Assembly: GCF_014842025.1 (NCBI RefSeq)
Contig: NZ_JACYUY010000014.1
Location: forward strand, 62,001-126,000
DNA: 64,000 bases
Source: Massilia sp. CFBP 13721
GTDB lineage: Bacteria; Pseudomonadota; Gammaproteobacteria; Burkholderiales; Burkholderiaceae_D
Direction: 5' to 3'
Below the pieces are notes generated by a model that saw nothing but the letters and a program-made list of their open reading frames with translations, was not told the DNA's origin and ran no database searches. Position 1 is the first letter of the stretch, and each line of letters starts with the position of its first letter. Made by a program: the position numbers and the translations under genes. Of this stretch, positions 18,422 through 25,615 are shown one piece after another.

Positions 18422-19600
18422 TCAGACGTCGGTGATGCGCCGCTTGAACAGGCGCGTCATCAGGCTGGTGGGCCGCACCGGCGCAATCTCGCCGGTGAGG
18501 CCGCGCGCCATCTCCATCAGCGCGCCGCTCAAGGGGCTGTCCGGCGCCAGGCGCGTGACCGGCACGCCCTGGTTGACCGATTTCGCGGCCGCGTCGTAAT
18601 TGTTCGGCATGGTGCGCAGGATCGGCGTATCGAAGGCTTCTTCGAGGTCCTTCAGGCGGATGTCGCTGTTCTTGTCGTGGCGGTTGACGATCAGCTCGAC
18701 CTTGTCCTTGCCGTAGTCGAGGTTGCGGAACACCGTCAACAGGCGCTTGCCGTCGCGGATGTAGGGCAGCGTCATCTGCAGCACCGGATAGATCGTGTCG
18801 GCGTGGTCGAGCGCGCGGATGCTGACCGGATCGAGGCTGCGGCCGACGTCGAGCACGATGAAGTCGTACTGGCGCCGCGCCAGCTTGATGATGGCGTCGA
18901 CGTGTTCGGGTTTGACGTCGCTGGCGTGCGCCGGGTCCGAAGGCGCGGCCAGGATGCCGTAGTTCGGCGTGACGCTGACCATGCTCGAGGCCAGGAACGA
19001 CGGGTCGAGGCGGTGGATCTGGGTGGCGACGTCGGCCAGCGTGGCCAGCGGCTTGCTGTCCGAGACGAACAGCGAGGCGTCGCCGAACTGCAGGTTCATG
19101 TCGATCAGCGCGACTTTTTTCGTGCCGCCCGCCGACAGCGCATAAGCCAGGTTGGTGGCCAGGAAGGTCGAGCCGCTGCCGCCCTTGCAGGAGATAAAGG
19201 CGAGCACCTTGCCGGGCACGCCGCCCTGGCTGCCGAGCTTTTCGGCGATGCGGTCGAGCGCCTGGCCGAGCACTGCGGCGCCGGGCGCGCTTGGGAGCAC
19301 TTCGCGCACGCCGGCACGCATCGCGCGCAGCAGGAATTCCTGCGACAGGTCGCCCGACAGGACGATAAAGGCGAGGCGCGGGAACAGGTGGCCGAGCCGC
19401 TCGATCTGGTCGAGGTCGTCCTCGTCGGCGCGCGGTTCGTCGACGATCAGCACGTCGGGAACGGCCTCGTCGGCCAGGGTCGACAGGCGCGCCGGCGTGC
19501 CGGCGATCATGTCGACTTCGTCGTTGCCCGGACGCGCGCGCAGCTGGCGCGACAGGTCGATCAGGTGGCGCTCGTCGCGCGAAAGCACTGCGATTTTCAT
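18422..19600 (-). CDS. tadZ: Tad pilus localisation ATPase TadZ/CpaE
   Basis: A 392-residue MinD/ParA-like ATPase with an N-terminal atypical receiver-like domain (MKIAVLSRDERHLIDL ... VPDVLIVDEP, about residues 1-125) and a C-terminal P-loop domain. The deviant Walker A is FISCKGGSGSTFLATNLA (about residue 135), followed by VALIDMNLQFGD and FIVLDVGRSLDP. TadZ proteins mark the pole or site of pilus assembly. It lies 17 bp before tadA and 10 bp after the small lipoprotein gene. Confidence 0.92.
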   Translation of the reverse strand: MKIAVLSRDERHLIDLSRQLRARPGNDEVDMIAGTPARLSTLADEAVPDVLIVDEPRADEDDLDQIERLGHLFPRLAFIVLSGDLSQEFLLRAMRAGVREVLPSAPGAAVLGQALDRIAEKLGSQGGVPGKVLAFISCKGGSGSTFLATNLAYALSAGGTKKVALIDMNLQFGDASLFVSDSKPLATLADVATQIHRLDPSFLASSMVSVTPNYGILAAPSDPAHASDVKPEHVDAIIKLARRQYDFIVLDVGRSLDPVSIRALDHADTIYPVLQMTLPYIRDGKRLLTVFRNLDYGKDKVELIVNRHDKNSDIRLKDLEEAFDTPILRTMPNNYDAAAKSVNQGVPVTRLAPDSPLSGALMEMARGLTGEIAPVRPTSLMTRLFKRRITDV

Positions 19601-19610
19601 GGTCGAATCC

Positions 19611-19859
19611 TTACTTGCCGCTGAACGTGCCGCGCTCGCTCTGCGCGGCCGGCGTGACGTACGAGCCCTGGTAGTTGGCGTACGCGGCCACGGCGGTGGT
19701 GGCGGCCGCGCCGCCTTCCGGACGCGGCTGCGGCGGTACGGCCTGGCTGGCCATGATGGCGCGCACGCTGGCGCCGCCGGCCGCAGGGGTGGTGGCGACG
19801 CAGCCGCCGAGCAGCGCGAGCGTGGTCAGCGTGGTCGCGGTGGACAGGAGTCGGTTCAT
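19611..19859 (-). CDS. small lipoprotein of the tad locus
   Basis: An 82-residue protein with a lipoprotein signal (MNRLLSTATTLTTLALLGGC, lipobox LLGGC, Cys at residue 20) and a short Ala/Pro/Gly-rich mature part of about 60 residues. Its ATG overlaps the rcpA stop by 4 bp (ATGA), so it is translated with the secretin. In many Tad loci this slot holds CpaD, a lipoprotein of roughly 200 residues; this one is far shorter and has no recognisable CpaD domain. A pilotin-like or secretin-accessory role is inferred from position only. Confidence 0.8.
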   Translation of the reverse strand: MNRLLSTATTLTTLALLGGCVATTPAAGGASVRAIMASQAVPPQPRPEGGAAATTAVAAYANYQGSYVTPAAQSERGTFSGK

Positions 19860-21319
19860 GGCTTTTCCTTCGATGGGGCGGCTGGGCCAAAGTCTTCGTG
19901 CTGGCCGTTGAGCAGGAATTGGGCGCGGGTCGGCTGGCGGTAATCGTCGGTCGGCAGGCGCGGCGCATCGGGCAGCGGCTTGGCCAGGCGCGGGGTCACG
20001 ATGAACACCAGTTCGGTGCGGTCGTTCTGGAAGTCACTGCTGCGAAACAGCGTGCCCAGGATCGGCACGTCGCCCAGCAGGGGGAAGCGCTTGATGTTGC
20101 TGGTGACGTTGTTGCGAATCAGGCCGCCGATCGCAAAGCTCTGGCCGTCCTGCAGTTGCACCGTGGTGGTGGCGCGGCGCGTCGTGAACGCCGGCAGGAT
20201 CGCCGTCGCGCTGGTCGAGCCGTTGGTATTCACGCCGATGCCTTCGCGGTTCAGTTCCGAGACTTCCGGCGCCACGCGCAGGTTGATGCGCCCGTTCGCC
20301 AGCACCGTCGGCTTGAACTTCACGGCCACGCCGTATTCCTTTTCTTCGAGCGTGATCGTCGGCGCGCCGCCGACCGAATTCTGCGCCACCGGAATGAAGA
20401 TCTTGCCGCCTGCCAGGAAGCTCGCCTCCTGGCCGCTGATCGCCATCACCGTCGGCTCGGCCAGGATCTTGACCAGGCCGTCGCGGTTCTCGCCGTCGAT
20501 GGCGAACTGCTTGGTGCCGTTGGCCTTGACGTCGGTCAGCATGCCGGCGCCGCTGGTCAACAGGTTCGACAGCAGCGAATAGGTCCAGCCGCCGCTGATC
20601 TTGCTGTAGCCGGCGGCGGCGCCGAGCTTGTCGACCAGCGACTTCGACACTTCCGCGATCTTCACTTCCAGCATCACCTGCTGCGGCGCGGCCACGGTCA
20701 GCATGTTCAGTACTTTCGGAGCCGAGGTGGCTCCAGCGGCGGCGGGTGCGGCAGGGGCGCCGACGCCGGCAGGGGCCGGGCTGCCTGCCCCTGCTCCTGC
20801 CCCTGCGGCCGGGGTCCCGCCCTCCTGGAAGGCGTTGGCCAGCGCCATCAGCTGGCTTGCCACTTCGGCGTCGGCCACCATGCCCGACAGGACCAGGGCG
20901 TTCCCGGTGCTGCCGATACGGATGTCCTTCTCTTGCGGGAACAGTGTGTCGAACTGGGCGCGCAGCGGCGCCGTGTCGATGCCGACCACCAGGTCGAGCA
21001 CCGTCGAGCGGCCGTCGCGTCCGGAGACGATCAGGTTAGTGGTGCCGATGCTGCGCGCCACGATCACGACTTCATTCGCGTTCGGCACGACCACGTTGGC
21101 CACTTCGGGCGCGCCCACGGTCACCTGCGATGCCGGCGTGCAGAAGCGCTTGAGGACGGACTTGCCGCGCACCAGGTCGAGCCGGCCGGCTTCGCCGCTG
21201 CCGCGCAGGTCGATGCAGGCGGAGGTGGCCGGGGTAGTGGGCGACGTCGCGGCATCGGCGACGCCAAAGGCCAGCCCCAGCGCACAGGCCAGCAGGGTCT
21301 TGTTGTTCAGGAGGGTCAT
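19856..21319 (-). CDS. rcpA: Tad pilus secretin RcpA/CpaC
   Basis: A 487-residue outer-membrane secretin. It has a signal peptide (LLACALGLAFGVADAA), an N-terminal pilus-specific domain (KRFCTPASQVTVGAPEVANVVVPN), a BON-like segment (LPIRIGSTGNALVLSGMVADAEV region), an Ala/Gly/Pro-rich linker near residues 175-200, and a C-terminal secretin domain (VMLEVKIAEVSKSLVDKLG, VPILGTLFRSSDFQNDRTELVFIVTPRL). It forms the outer-membrane channel for the Flp pilus. Some N-terminal RcpA features are short, but length fits the family. Confidence 0.94.
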   Translation of the reverse strand: MTLLNNKTLLACALGLAFGVADAATSPTTPATSACIDLRGSGEAGRLDLVRGKSVLKRFCTPASQVTVGAPEVANVVVPNANEVVIVARSIGTTNLIVSGRDGRSTVLDLVVGIDTAPLRAQFDTLFPQEKDIRIGSTGNALVLSGMVADAEVASQLMALANAFQEGGTPAAGAGAGAGSPAPAGVGAPAAPAAAGATSAPKVLNMLTVAAPQQVMLEVKIAEVSKSLVDKLGAAAGYSKISGGWTYSLLSNLLTSGAGMLTDVKANGTKQFAIDGENRDGLVKILAEPTVMAISGQEASFLAGGKIFIPVAQNSVGGAPTITLEEKEYGVAVKFKPTVLANGRINLRVAPEVSELNREGIGVNTNGSTSATAILPAFTTRRATTTVQLQDGQSFAIGGLIRNNVTSNIKRFPLLGDVPILGTLFRSSDFQNDRTELVFIVTPRLAKPLPDAPRLPTDDYRQPTRAQFLLNGQHEDFGPAAPSKEKP

Positions 21320-21328
21320 GGGAATTCT

Positions 21329-22186
21329 TCAGTTGAATGCTTGCGGAGCGGCGTCGAGGCCGCGGATCACGAGGACGCCTTCGGCGCGCGGGGCCGGTGC
21401 GGGAGTACGCACGACCCGCACCGGTGCTGCGCGCGGAGCGGGGTCGCGCGGCGCGGGAGCCGGCGCGGCCGGCTGCACCGGCGGCAGGCCCAGCACCGAT
21501 TCGCGCGTGGCGCCGGCGGTATTCGCCGGCTGCGGATCGACCTGGTTGCGCAGCACCAGCGACAGCGAACCGATGCTGCGTGCCAGGTCGAGCTTTTCGA
21601 CCTGGTCCGGCGTCAGTTCCAGCGTCACGGCGTTCACGACGCGCGGTTTGGTGTCGTCGCGGTTCGATTCCTGGGCCACGGCCAGCACCAGGATCCGCTC
21701 CAGCACGATCTTCGAGATCGGCGCCGAACGTTCGCCGGCATCGCCGCCCGAAGCTTCCAGGCTGACCAGGATGTCGACATAGTTACCCGGCAGCGCGAAG
21801 CCGGCCACGCCGACGACGTCGTTGACGCGCACCGTCATGGCGCGCTTGCCCTCGGCGACGACGGCGGACAGGCCGCCCATCGTGCCGGCCGGCGCCAGCT
21901 TGGTTTCCAGGACCGGTTCGCCACGGCCGATGTTGGCGCGCGTGACCCGGCTTTCCAGGGTTTTCAGGTCGAGGATCGCGCCCGGCGGCAGCGAGCCCGC
22001 CGGCCAGTCGACCAGTTTCAGGTTGGCCTCGACCAGGCGCGAACCCTGGCCGATGTCGACCGCGGCCACGGCCACCTGCGTGCGGCCGGCGCCCTGCTCG
22101 CTCATCCACTTTGCCGCCACCAGCACCGCCGCCAGCGCCAGGAACAGCGCCGCGCCGATAATCAATAATGCCCTTGAATTACGCAT
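21329..22186 (-). CDS. cpaB: Flp pilus assembly protein CpaB/RcpC
   Basis: A 285-residue protein started at the ATG at 22186 (MRNSRALLIIGAALFLALAAVLVAAK region), which places a single signal-anchor helix at the N-terminus. The SAF/RcpC domain follows: VDIGQGSRLVEANLKLVDWP, then AVVAEGKRAMTVRVNDVVGVAGFALPGNYVDI. The C-terminus is a low-complexity Pro/Ala/Arg-rich tail. CpaB proteins are periplasmic partners of the secretin. It lies 9 bp before rcpA and 14 bp after the AAA ATPase gene. Confidence 0.92.
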   Translation of the reverse strand: MRNSRALLIIGAALFLALAAVLVAAKWMSEQGAGRTQVAVAAVDIGQGSRLVEANLKLVDWPAGSLPPGAILDLKTLESRVTRANIGRGEPVLETKLAPAGTMGGLSAVVAEGKRAMTVRVNDVVGVAGFALPGNYVDILVSLEASGGDAGERSAPISKIVLERILVLAVAQESNRDDTKPRVVNAVTLELTPDQVEKLDLARSIGSLSLVLRNQVDPQPANTAGATRESVLGLPPVQPAAPAPAPRDPAPRAAPVRVVRTPAPAPRAEGVLVIRGLDAAPQAFN

Positions 22187-22200
22187 CAGTCTTACTCCAT

Positions 22201-23562
22201 CTAGCCGCGTTCGCGGCGTTCCAGTTCCAGGGCGCAGCCGGACGGATTGCCGGTCGCGAAATAGTTGTCCCATGCCCAGTCGAGCGTGGCGCGCGACAGC
22301 TGCGGCGCCTGTTCCTCGTAGCGCGCCAGGTCGCGCAGCTGGCGGATCAGGTCGCGCGGGTGGCAGGCCAGCAGCGGGATGCCGTGGCGCCGGTGGCAGT
22401 CGAGCAGGTAGCCGAAGACGTCGGTGTCGAAGGCCAGGCCGGCGCCGGCGCAGGCCTGGCGAAACAGCTGCGCGTACTCCTCTTGCGAGGCGGCCGGGAC
22501 TTCGATCTTGTAGCCGAGGCGGCGCAGGAAGGCGCCGTCCGACAGGCGCTGCGGCACGAAGTTCGACGAGAACACGATGATCACGTCGAACGGCACCTCG
22601 AAGGTGTGGCCGGTGTGCAGGGTCAGGTAATCGACGCTGCGGTCCATCGGCACGATCCAGCGGTTCATCAAGGCGTCCGGGGTGCAGCGCTGGCGCCCCA
22701 GGTCGTCGATGATGAAGATGCCGCCGTTCGATTTCAAATGCGGCGGCGCCTGGTACAGGCGGGTGTGGGCGTCGAAATGCAGGTCGAGCATGTCGAGCGT
22801 GAGTTCGCCGCCGGCCAGCGCCGCCGGGCGGCGCAGGTTACGCACCCAGCGCATGTCGGGCGCGCTGCCGCGATCGAAGCCGCTGCTGGCGGCGGCTTCC
22901 GCCGGCACCTCGAGCGCGCGGTGCTGCACGCTGTCGAACAGGGGCACCGCTTCGCCGTCGATCATCAGCGCGTATGGCACCGCGATGGCGCCCGACAGCA
23001 GGTCGCGCAGGCGCTCGGCCAGGTAGGTCTTGCCGCTGCCGGCCAGGCCGTGCAGGAACAGTGCGCGGCCCGAATTCATGGCCGCGCCGAGTTGATCCAG
23101 CACGCGTGGATTGACGACAATGCCGTCGAACGTGGCCGCCATGTGCTGGCGTGTGACGTGCACGCCGGCCACGCTTTGCGCCTGCACTTGCGCGGTGTAG
23201 GCGGCCAGCGTGACCGGCGCCGGGCCGGCATAGGCATTCCTCGCCAGGACGGCGGCGGCGCGCGCGCGGCCGGCTTCGGTCAGCAGGTAAGAGAGGTCGG
23301 CATCGGTGCCGCTGCTGCCGCTGCGCGCGACTTCGCACAGCTTTTCGGCGCGCAGGAAGGCGATCAGCGGATCGATCACGCTGACGTTGAGTTTCAGGTG
23401 CGCCGCCAGTTCCGGCAGGCGCAGCTGGCCGCGCTGGTGCAGCACCTTGGCCAGCAGCTCGGCCAGGAACAGGAACGGCAAGCCGGTGTCCTCGACCGTG
23501 CGCGGCGCGCGCAGGTCGGCCGGCGCGGCGGCCGGCACGGGGATGGCGGAGAACGCGCTCAC
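22201..23562 (-). CDS. AAA ATPase with N-terminal winged-helix-like region, tad locus
   Basis: Started at GTG 23562, where GTGA overlaps the tadV stop and GGCGAG lies 8 bases upstream; this gives 453 residues (an in-frame GTG at 23592 gives 463). Residues about 20-115 look like a winged-helix domain (LAELLAKVLHQRGQLRLPELAAHL ... YLLTEAGRARAAA, split here by a linker). The P-loop domain has Walker A LHGLAGSGKTYLAE (about residue 170), Walker B GGIFIIDDLGRQR (about 280) and a sensor-1-like VIIVFSSN (about 330). ATPases of this type recur in betaproteobacterial Tad loci, but I know of no experimental role. It is separate from the TadA motor and TadZ. Confidence 0.85.
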   Translation of the reverse strand: MSAFSAIPVPAAAPADLRAPRTVEDTGLPFLFLAELLAKVLHQRGQLRLPELAAHLKLNVSVIDPLIAFLRAEKLCEVARSGSSGTDADLSYLLTEAGRARAAAVLARNAYAGPAPVTLAAYTAQVQAQSVAGVHVTRQHMAATFDGIVVNPRVLDQLGAAMNSGRALFLHGLAGSGKTYLAERLRDLLSGAIAVPYALMIDGEAVPLFDSVQHRALEVPAEAAASSGFDRGSAPDMRWVRNLRRPAALAGGELTLDMLDLHFDAHTRLYQAPPHLKSNGGIFIIDDLGRQRCTPDALMNRWIVPMDRSVDYLTLHTGHTFEVPFDVIIVFSSNFVPQRLSDGAFLRRLGYKIEVPAASQEEYAQLFRQACAGAGLAFDTDVFGYLLDCHRRHGIPLLACHPRDLIRQLRDLARYEEQAPQLSRATLDWAWDNYFATGNPSGCALELERRERG

Positions 23563-24128
23563 AGCGGCAGCTCGCCAAACAAGTGCAGCCACAGCACGCA
23601 GGGTACGGTGGCCGCGGCGATCGCCACCGCGTACGGCAAGCGGCCGCTGGCGGCGGCGGGCGCCGGTACCGCCAGGCTGCCGGCAAGCGCCGACACGCTG
23701 CTGTGCAGCGCCATGTGCCAGGCATTGCCGAGCAGCTGGCGCAGCTTGCGCTGCCAGGCGGCGAAGGCAAGCGCCAGCACGCCGCCGGCGGCCAGGGTCA
23801 GCAGCGCCACGGTGAGGATTTGGCCGGCGCCGACAAAGGCGCCGACCATGGCCAGCAGCTTGACGTCGCCCGCGCCCATCAGGCGCAGCGCGTACATCGG
23901 CATCAGCACCGCCAGTCCGAGCGCCAGGCCGCCGAACGCCGACGCCAGGCCCAGGCTGCCCATCGGCGCGCCGAACAGGCCGCTCCCCGCCGGCAGCAGC
24001 GCGTGCAGCAGCACTGCCGCCAGTGCGCCCGGGAAGACAATGGCGTTCGGGATGCGGCGTGCGCGCGCGTCATGCCAGACGGCGGCTGCGAGCAGCGCAA
24101 ACAGCAGGATGAGGGGCAGCAGTGCCAA
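23559..24128 (-). CDS. tadV: prepilin peptidase TadV/CpaA
   Basis: A 189-residue polytopic membrane protease of the A24 family that cleaves the Flp leader. The two catalytic Asp residues are visible: one in AAVWHDARARRIPN (about residue 20) and one in the GxGD motif LMGAGDVKLLAMVGAF (about residue 88). There are about six hydrophobic helices. It lacks the N-terminal methylase domain, as is normal for CpaA. It lies downstream of flp, beyond a terminator hairpin. Confidence 0.94.
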   Translation of the reverse strand: MALLPLILLFALLAAAVWHDARARRIPNAIVFPGALAAVLLHALLPAGSGLFGAPMGSLGLASAFGGLALGLAVLMPMYALRLMGAGDVKLLAMVGAFVGAGQILTVALLTLAAGGVLALAFAAWQRKLRQLLGNAWHMALHSSVSALAGSLAVPAPAAASGRLPYAVAIAAATVPCVLWLHLFGELPL

Positions 24129-24142
24129 GGAAAACTCCGGTC

Positions 24143-24173
24143 AAAAAAAATCCGGAACGGGGCCGTTCCGGAT
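24143..24173 (-). terminator. rho-independent terminator after flp
   Basis: On the minus strand an 11-bp stem (ATCCGGAACGG / CCGTTCCGGAT, 2-nt loop, 24150-24173) is followed by eight T residues. It sits between the flp stop (24212) and the tadV ATG (24128), so it should end most flp transcripts and let only read-through supply the assembly genes. Confidence 0.85.
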
Positions 24174-24211
24174 CGTTGGCGCGCCCGGGAGAGCGTGCCG
24201 GGTCGTGCGAA

Positions 24212-24385
24212 TTACTTGACGGTGGTCGAGATCTTGCCGGCCAGCGCGTTGAACATGCTGCTGATGTTGCCACCCAGCAGGGTCACGGCGGTGATGATGA
24301 CGCCGGCGATCAGCGAAGCGATCAGGGCGTATTCGATTGCGGTGACGCCGTCTTCTTCTTTGATGAAGTTTTTGATGAATTTCAT
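24212..24385 (-). CDS. flp: Flp-type pilin
   Basis: A 57-residue class IVb pilin, the major subunit of the Tad pilus. The short charged leader MKFIKNFIKEEDG ends at Gly13, the TadV cleavage site. The mature protein starts VTAIEYALIASLIAGVII, with the conserved Glu at +5 and Tyr at +6 inside the hydrophobic polymerisation helix. It ends LAGKISTTVK. The ATG at 24385 has AAGG about 8 bases upstream. A strong terminator follows, consistent with high, separate expression. Confidence 0.96.
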   Translation of the reverse strand: MKFIKNFIKEEDGVTAIEYALIASLIAGVIITAVTLLGGNISSMFNALAGKISTTVK

Positions 24386-24422
24386 GGTCTGGCCTTAATA
24401 TAAAAAGTGAATGATTGCTCGG

Positions 24423-24584
24423 CTATGCGCTCGTCCACGCAGCCAATACTGCGATGAAGCCGACGACTGCGGTCAGTGCAACGAGGACGATGTACGACGT
24501 AGCCGGTGTTTCGATGCGTTCATACTGCTGTTCCGGCGAGTCTTCCTTGTCGTACACAGTTGCTCCTGTCCTGTTGCCCCGCAT
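24423..24584 (-). CDS. small single-pass membrane protein upstream of flp
   Basis: A 53-residue open frame started at the ATG at 24584, which has GGAG 6 bases upstream. The N-terminal half is charged (VYDKEDSPEQQYERIETP) and the C-terminal half is one hydrophobic helix (SYIVLVALTAVVGFIAVLAA) ending WTSA. No family is recognised. It is 37 bp upstream of flp on the same strand and may be cotranscribed, so a role as a minor pilin, inhibitor or assembly helper is possible, but this is only positional inference. Longer in-frame starts exist at 24635 and nearby. Confidence 0.6.
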   Translation of the reverse strand: MRGNRTGATVYDKEDSPEQQYERIETPATSYIVLVALTAVVGFIAVLAAWTSA

Positions 24585-24792
24585 CGTGTGCTCCGATGCG
24601 CAGCGCATGAACAGCATATTACGCACGGGCAACATTCATGACATCCGTCAAATCTCCCTTTTTGCGTAGGATCGTTTGCCAGCTGGGCCAGGACAAATGT
24701 CACAGACCCGTACGGGGTCATTGAGGCCAATGGCCTCGATGACGGGTTCACCGGACAGCTCCACCTCTTCACTGTGCGAACCGTCGGCGTGT

Positions 24793-24917
24793 GCGCCGCC
24801 CACGCGTTCAACCAGCGGGTGATTTGTCGCGAAGTTTCAGAGTGTGGTTGAACGCGTGGGCGGCGCTCAGGCAGCGGGCAAGCACGCGGCCGGGTATAGC
24901 CGCCCACCTTACGGGTA
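24793..24917. repeat. REP-family inverted repeat downstream of the two-component genes
   Basis: A perfect 22-bp inverted repeat (arms 24793-24814 and 24845-24866, containing CCCACGCGTTCAACC and its complement) is followed by a further REP half ending GCCGCCCACCTTACGG at about 24902-24917. The remaining 24636-24792 stretch has two small hairpins (GACCCGTACGGGGTC near 24709; GAGGCCAATGGCCTC near 24723) and no gene. The structure lies between the response-regulator stop and the small membrane gene, where it could act as a transcription attenuator. Confidence 0.75.
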
Positions 24918-24939
24918 TGTGTCTCGAAGACGAAGCCCT

Positions 24940-25593
24940 TCAGCCCAGCCCGTTGCGGGTCGCGTAGACGTACAGCTCGAGCCGATTCGCCACGTCCAGC
25001 TTCTGGTAAATCGTACTGAGGTGGTTACGCAGGGTGCGCTCGGAAATGAAGGCGCGCTCGGCCAGTTCCTTGTTGAGGGCGCCCTTGCCGGCCACGATCA
25101 TGCCGATCACTTCGCGTTCGCGCGCGGTCAGCGAGGCGATGCGCGGCGCTTCCGGGTTGGCCGGCGGCGGCGGTGCGGTCAGCTGGCCGAGCAGCGCCTG
25201 CATCAGCGACTGGTCGATCCACAATTCGCCGCCGTGCACCTTGCGCACGGCCGCGAGCACGTCTTCGGTCGGCGCTTCCTTGCCGACCACGCCGCGCGCG
25301 CCGAGCTTGACCGCCTCGGTGAGCGTGGCCTGGTCGCGGTTGGCGCTGAAGATCACCACGCGGGCGCTGCTGCAAGCGAGCAGCGTGGGCAGGATCGCCA
25401 GCGAGCTGCTGCCTTTCAGGTCGAGGTCGAGCAGCACGACGTCGGGCTGCAGCGCGGTGCACAGGGCCACCGCCTCGGCGGCGTCGCCGGCGCTGCCGGC
25501 CAGGGTAAAGGCGGGCGCCTCGGCCTGGATCAGGCGTTCGAGGCCCCACAACATCGTCTTGTGATCGTCTACCAGCAAAATACGGATAGTCAT
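24940..25593 (-). CDS. NarL/FixJ-family response regulator
   Basis: A 217-residue regulator started at the ATG at 25593 with GGAGAAAGC just upstream. The receiver domain (MTIRILLVDDHKTMLWGLERL) has the acidic pair DD, the phospho-acceptor Asp in VVLLDLDLKG (about residue 54) and the Lys in VVGKEAPTED. After a Pro-rich linker comes a LuxR-type helix-turn-helix (LTAREREVIGMIVAGKGALNKELAERAFISERTLRNHLSTIY region). It is 22 bp downstream of its sensor kinase and is the natural candidate to control the flanking tad operons. Confidence 0.94.
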   Translation of the reverse strand: MTIRILLVDDHKTMLWGLERLIQAEAPAFTLAGSAGDAAEAVALCTALQPDVVLLDLDLKGSSSLAILPTLLACSSARVVIFSANRDQATLTEAVKLGARGVVGKEAPTEDVLAAVRKVHGGELWIDQSLMQALLGQLTAPPPPANPEAPRIASLTAREREVIGMIVAGKGALNKELAERAFISERTLRNHLSTIYQKLDVANRLELYVYATRNGLG

Positions 25594-25615
25594 GCTTTCT
25601 CCAGAAGGCAAATGC

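Noticed and set aside
15462..18599. A 1045-codon plus-strand open frame across tadC-tadA
   Set aside because: Shadow of four well-supported tad genes on the other strand; no motif.
24660..24690. A TGGC...GC pattern upstream of flp resembling a sigma54 promoter
   Set aside because: The GG-to-GC spacing is 8 bp instead of the required 10, so it does not match the -24/-12 rule.
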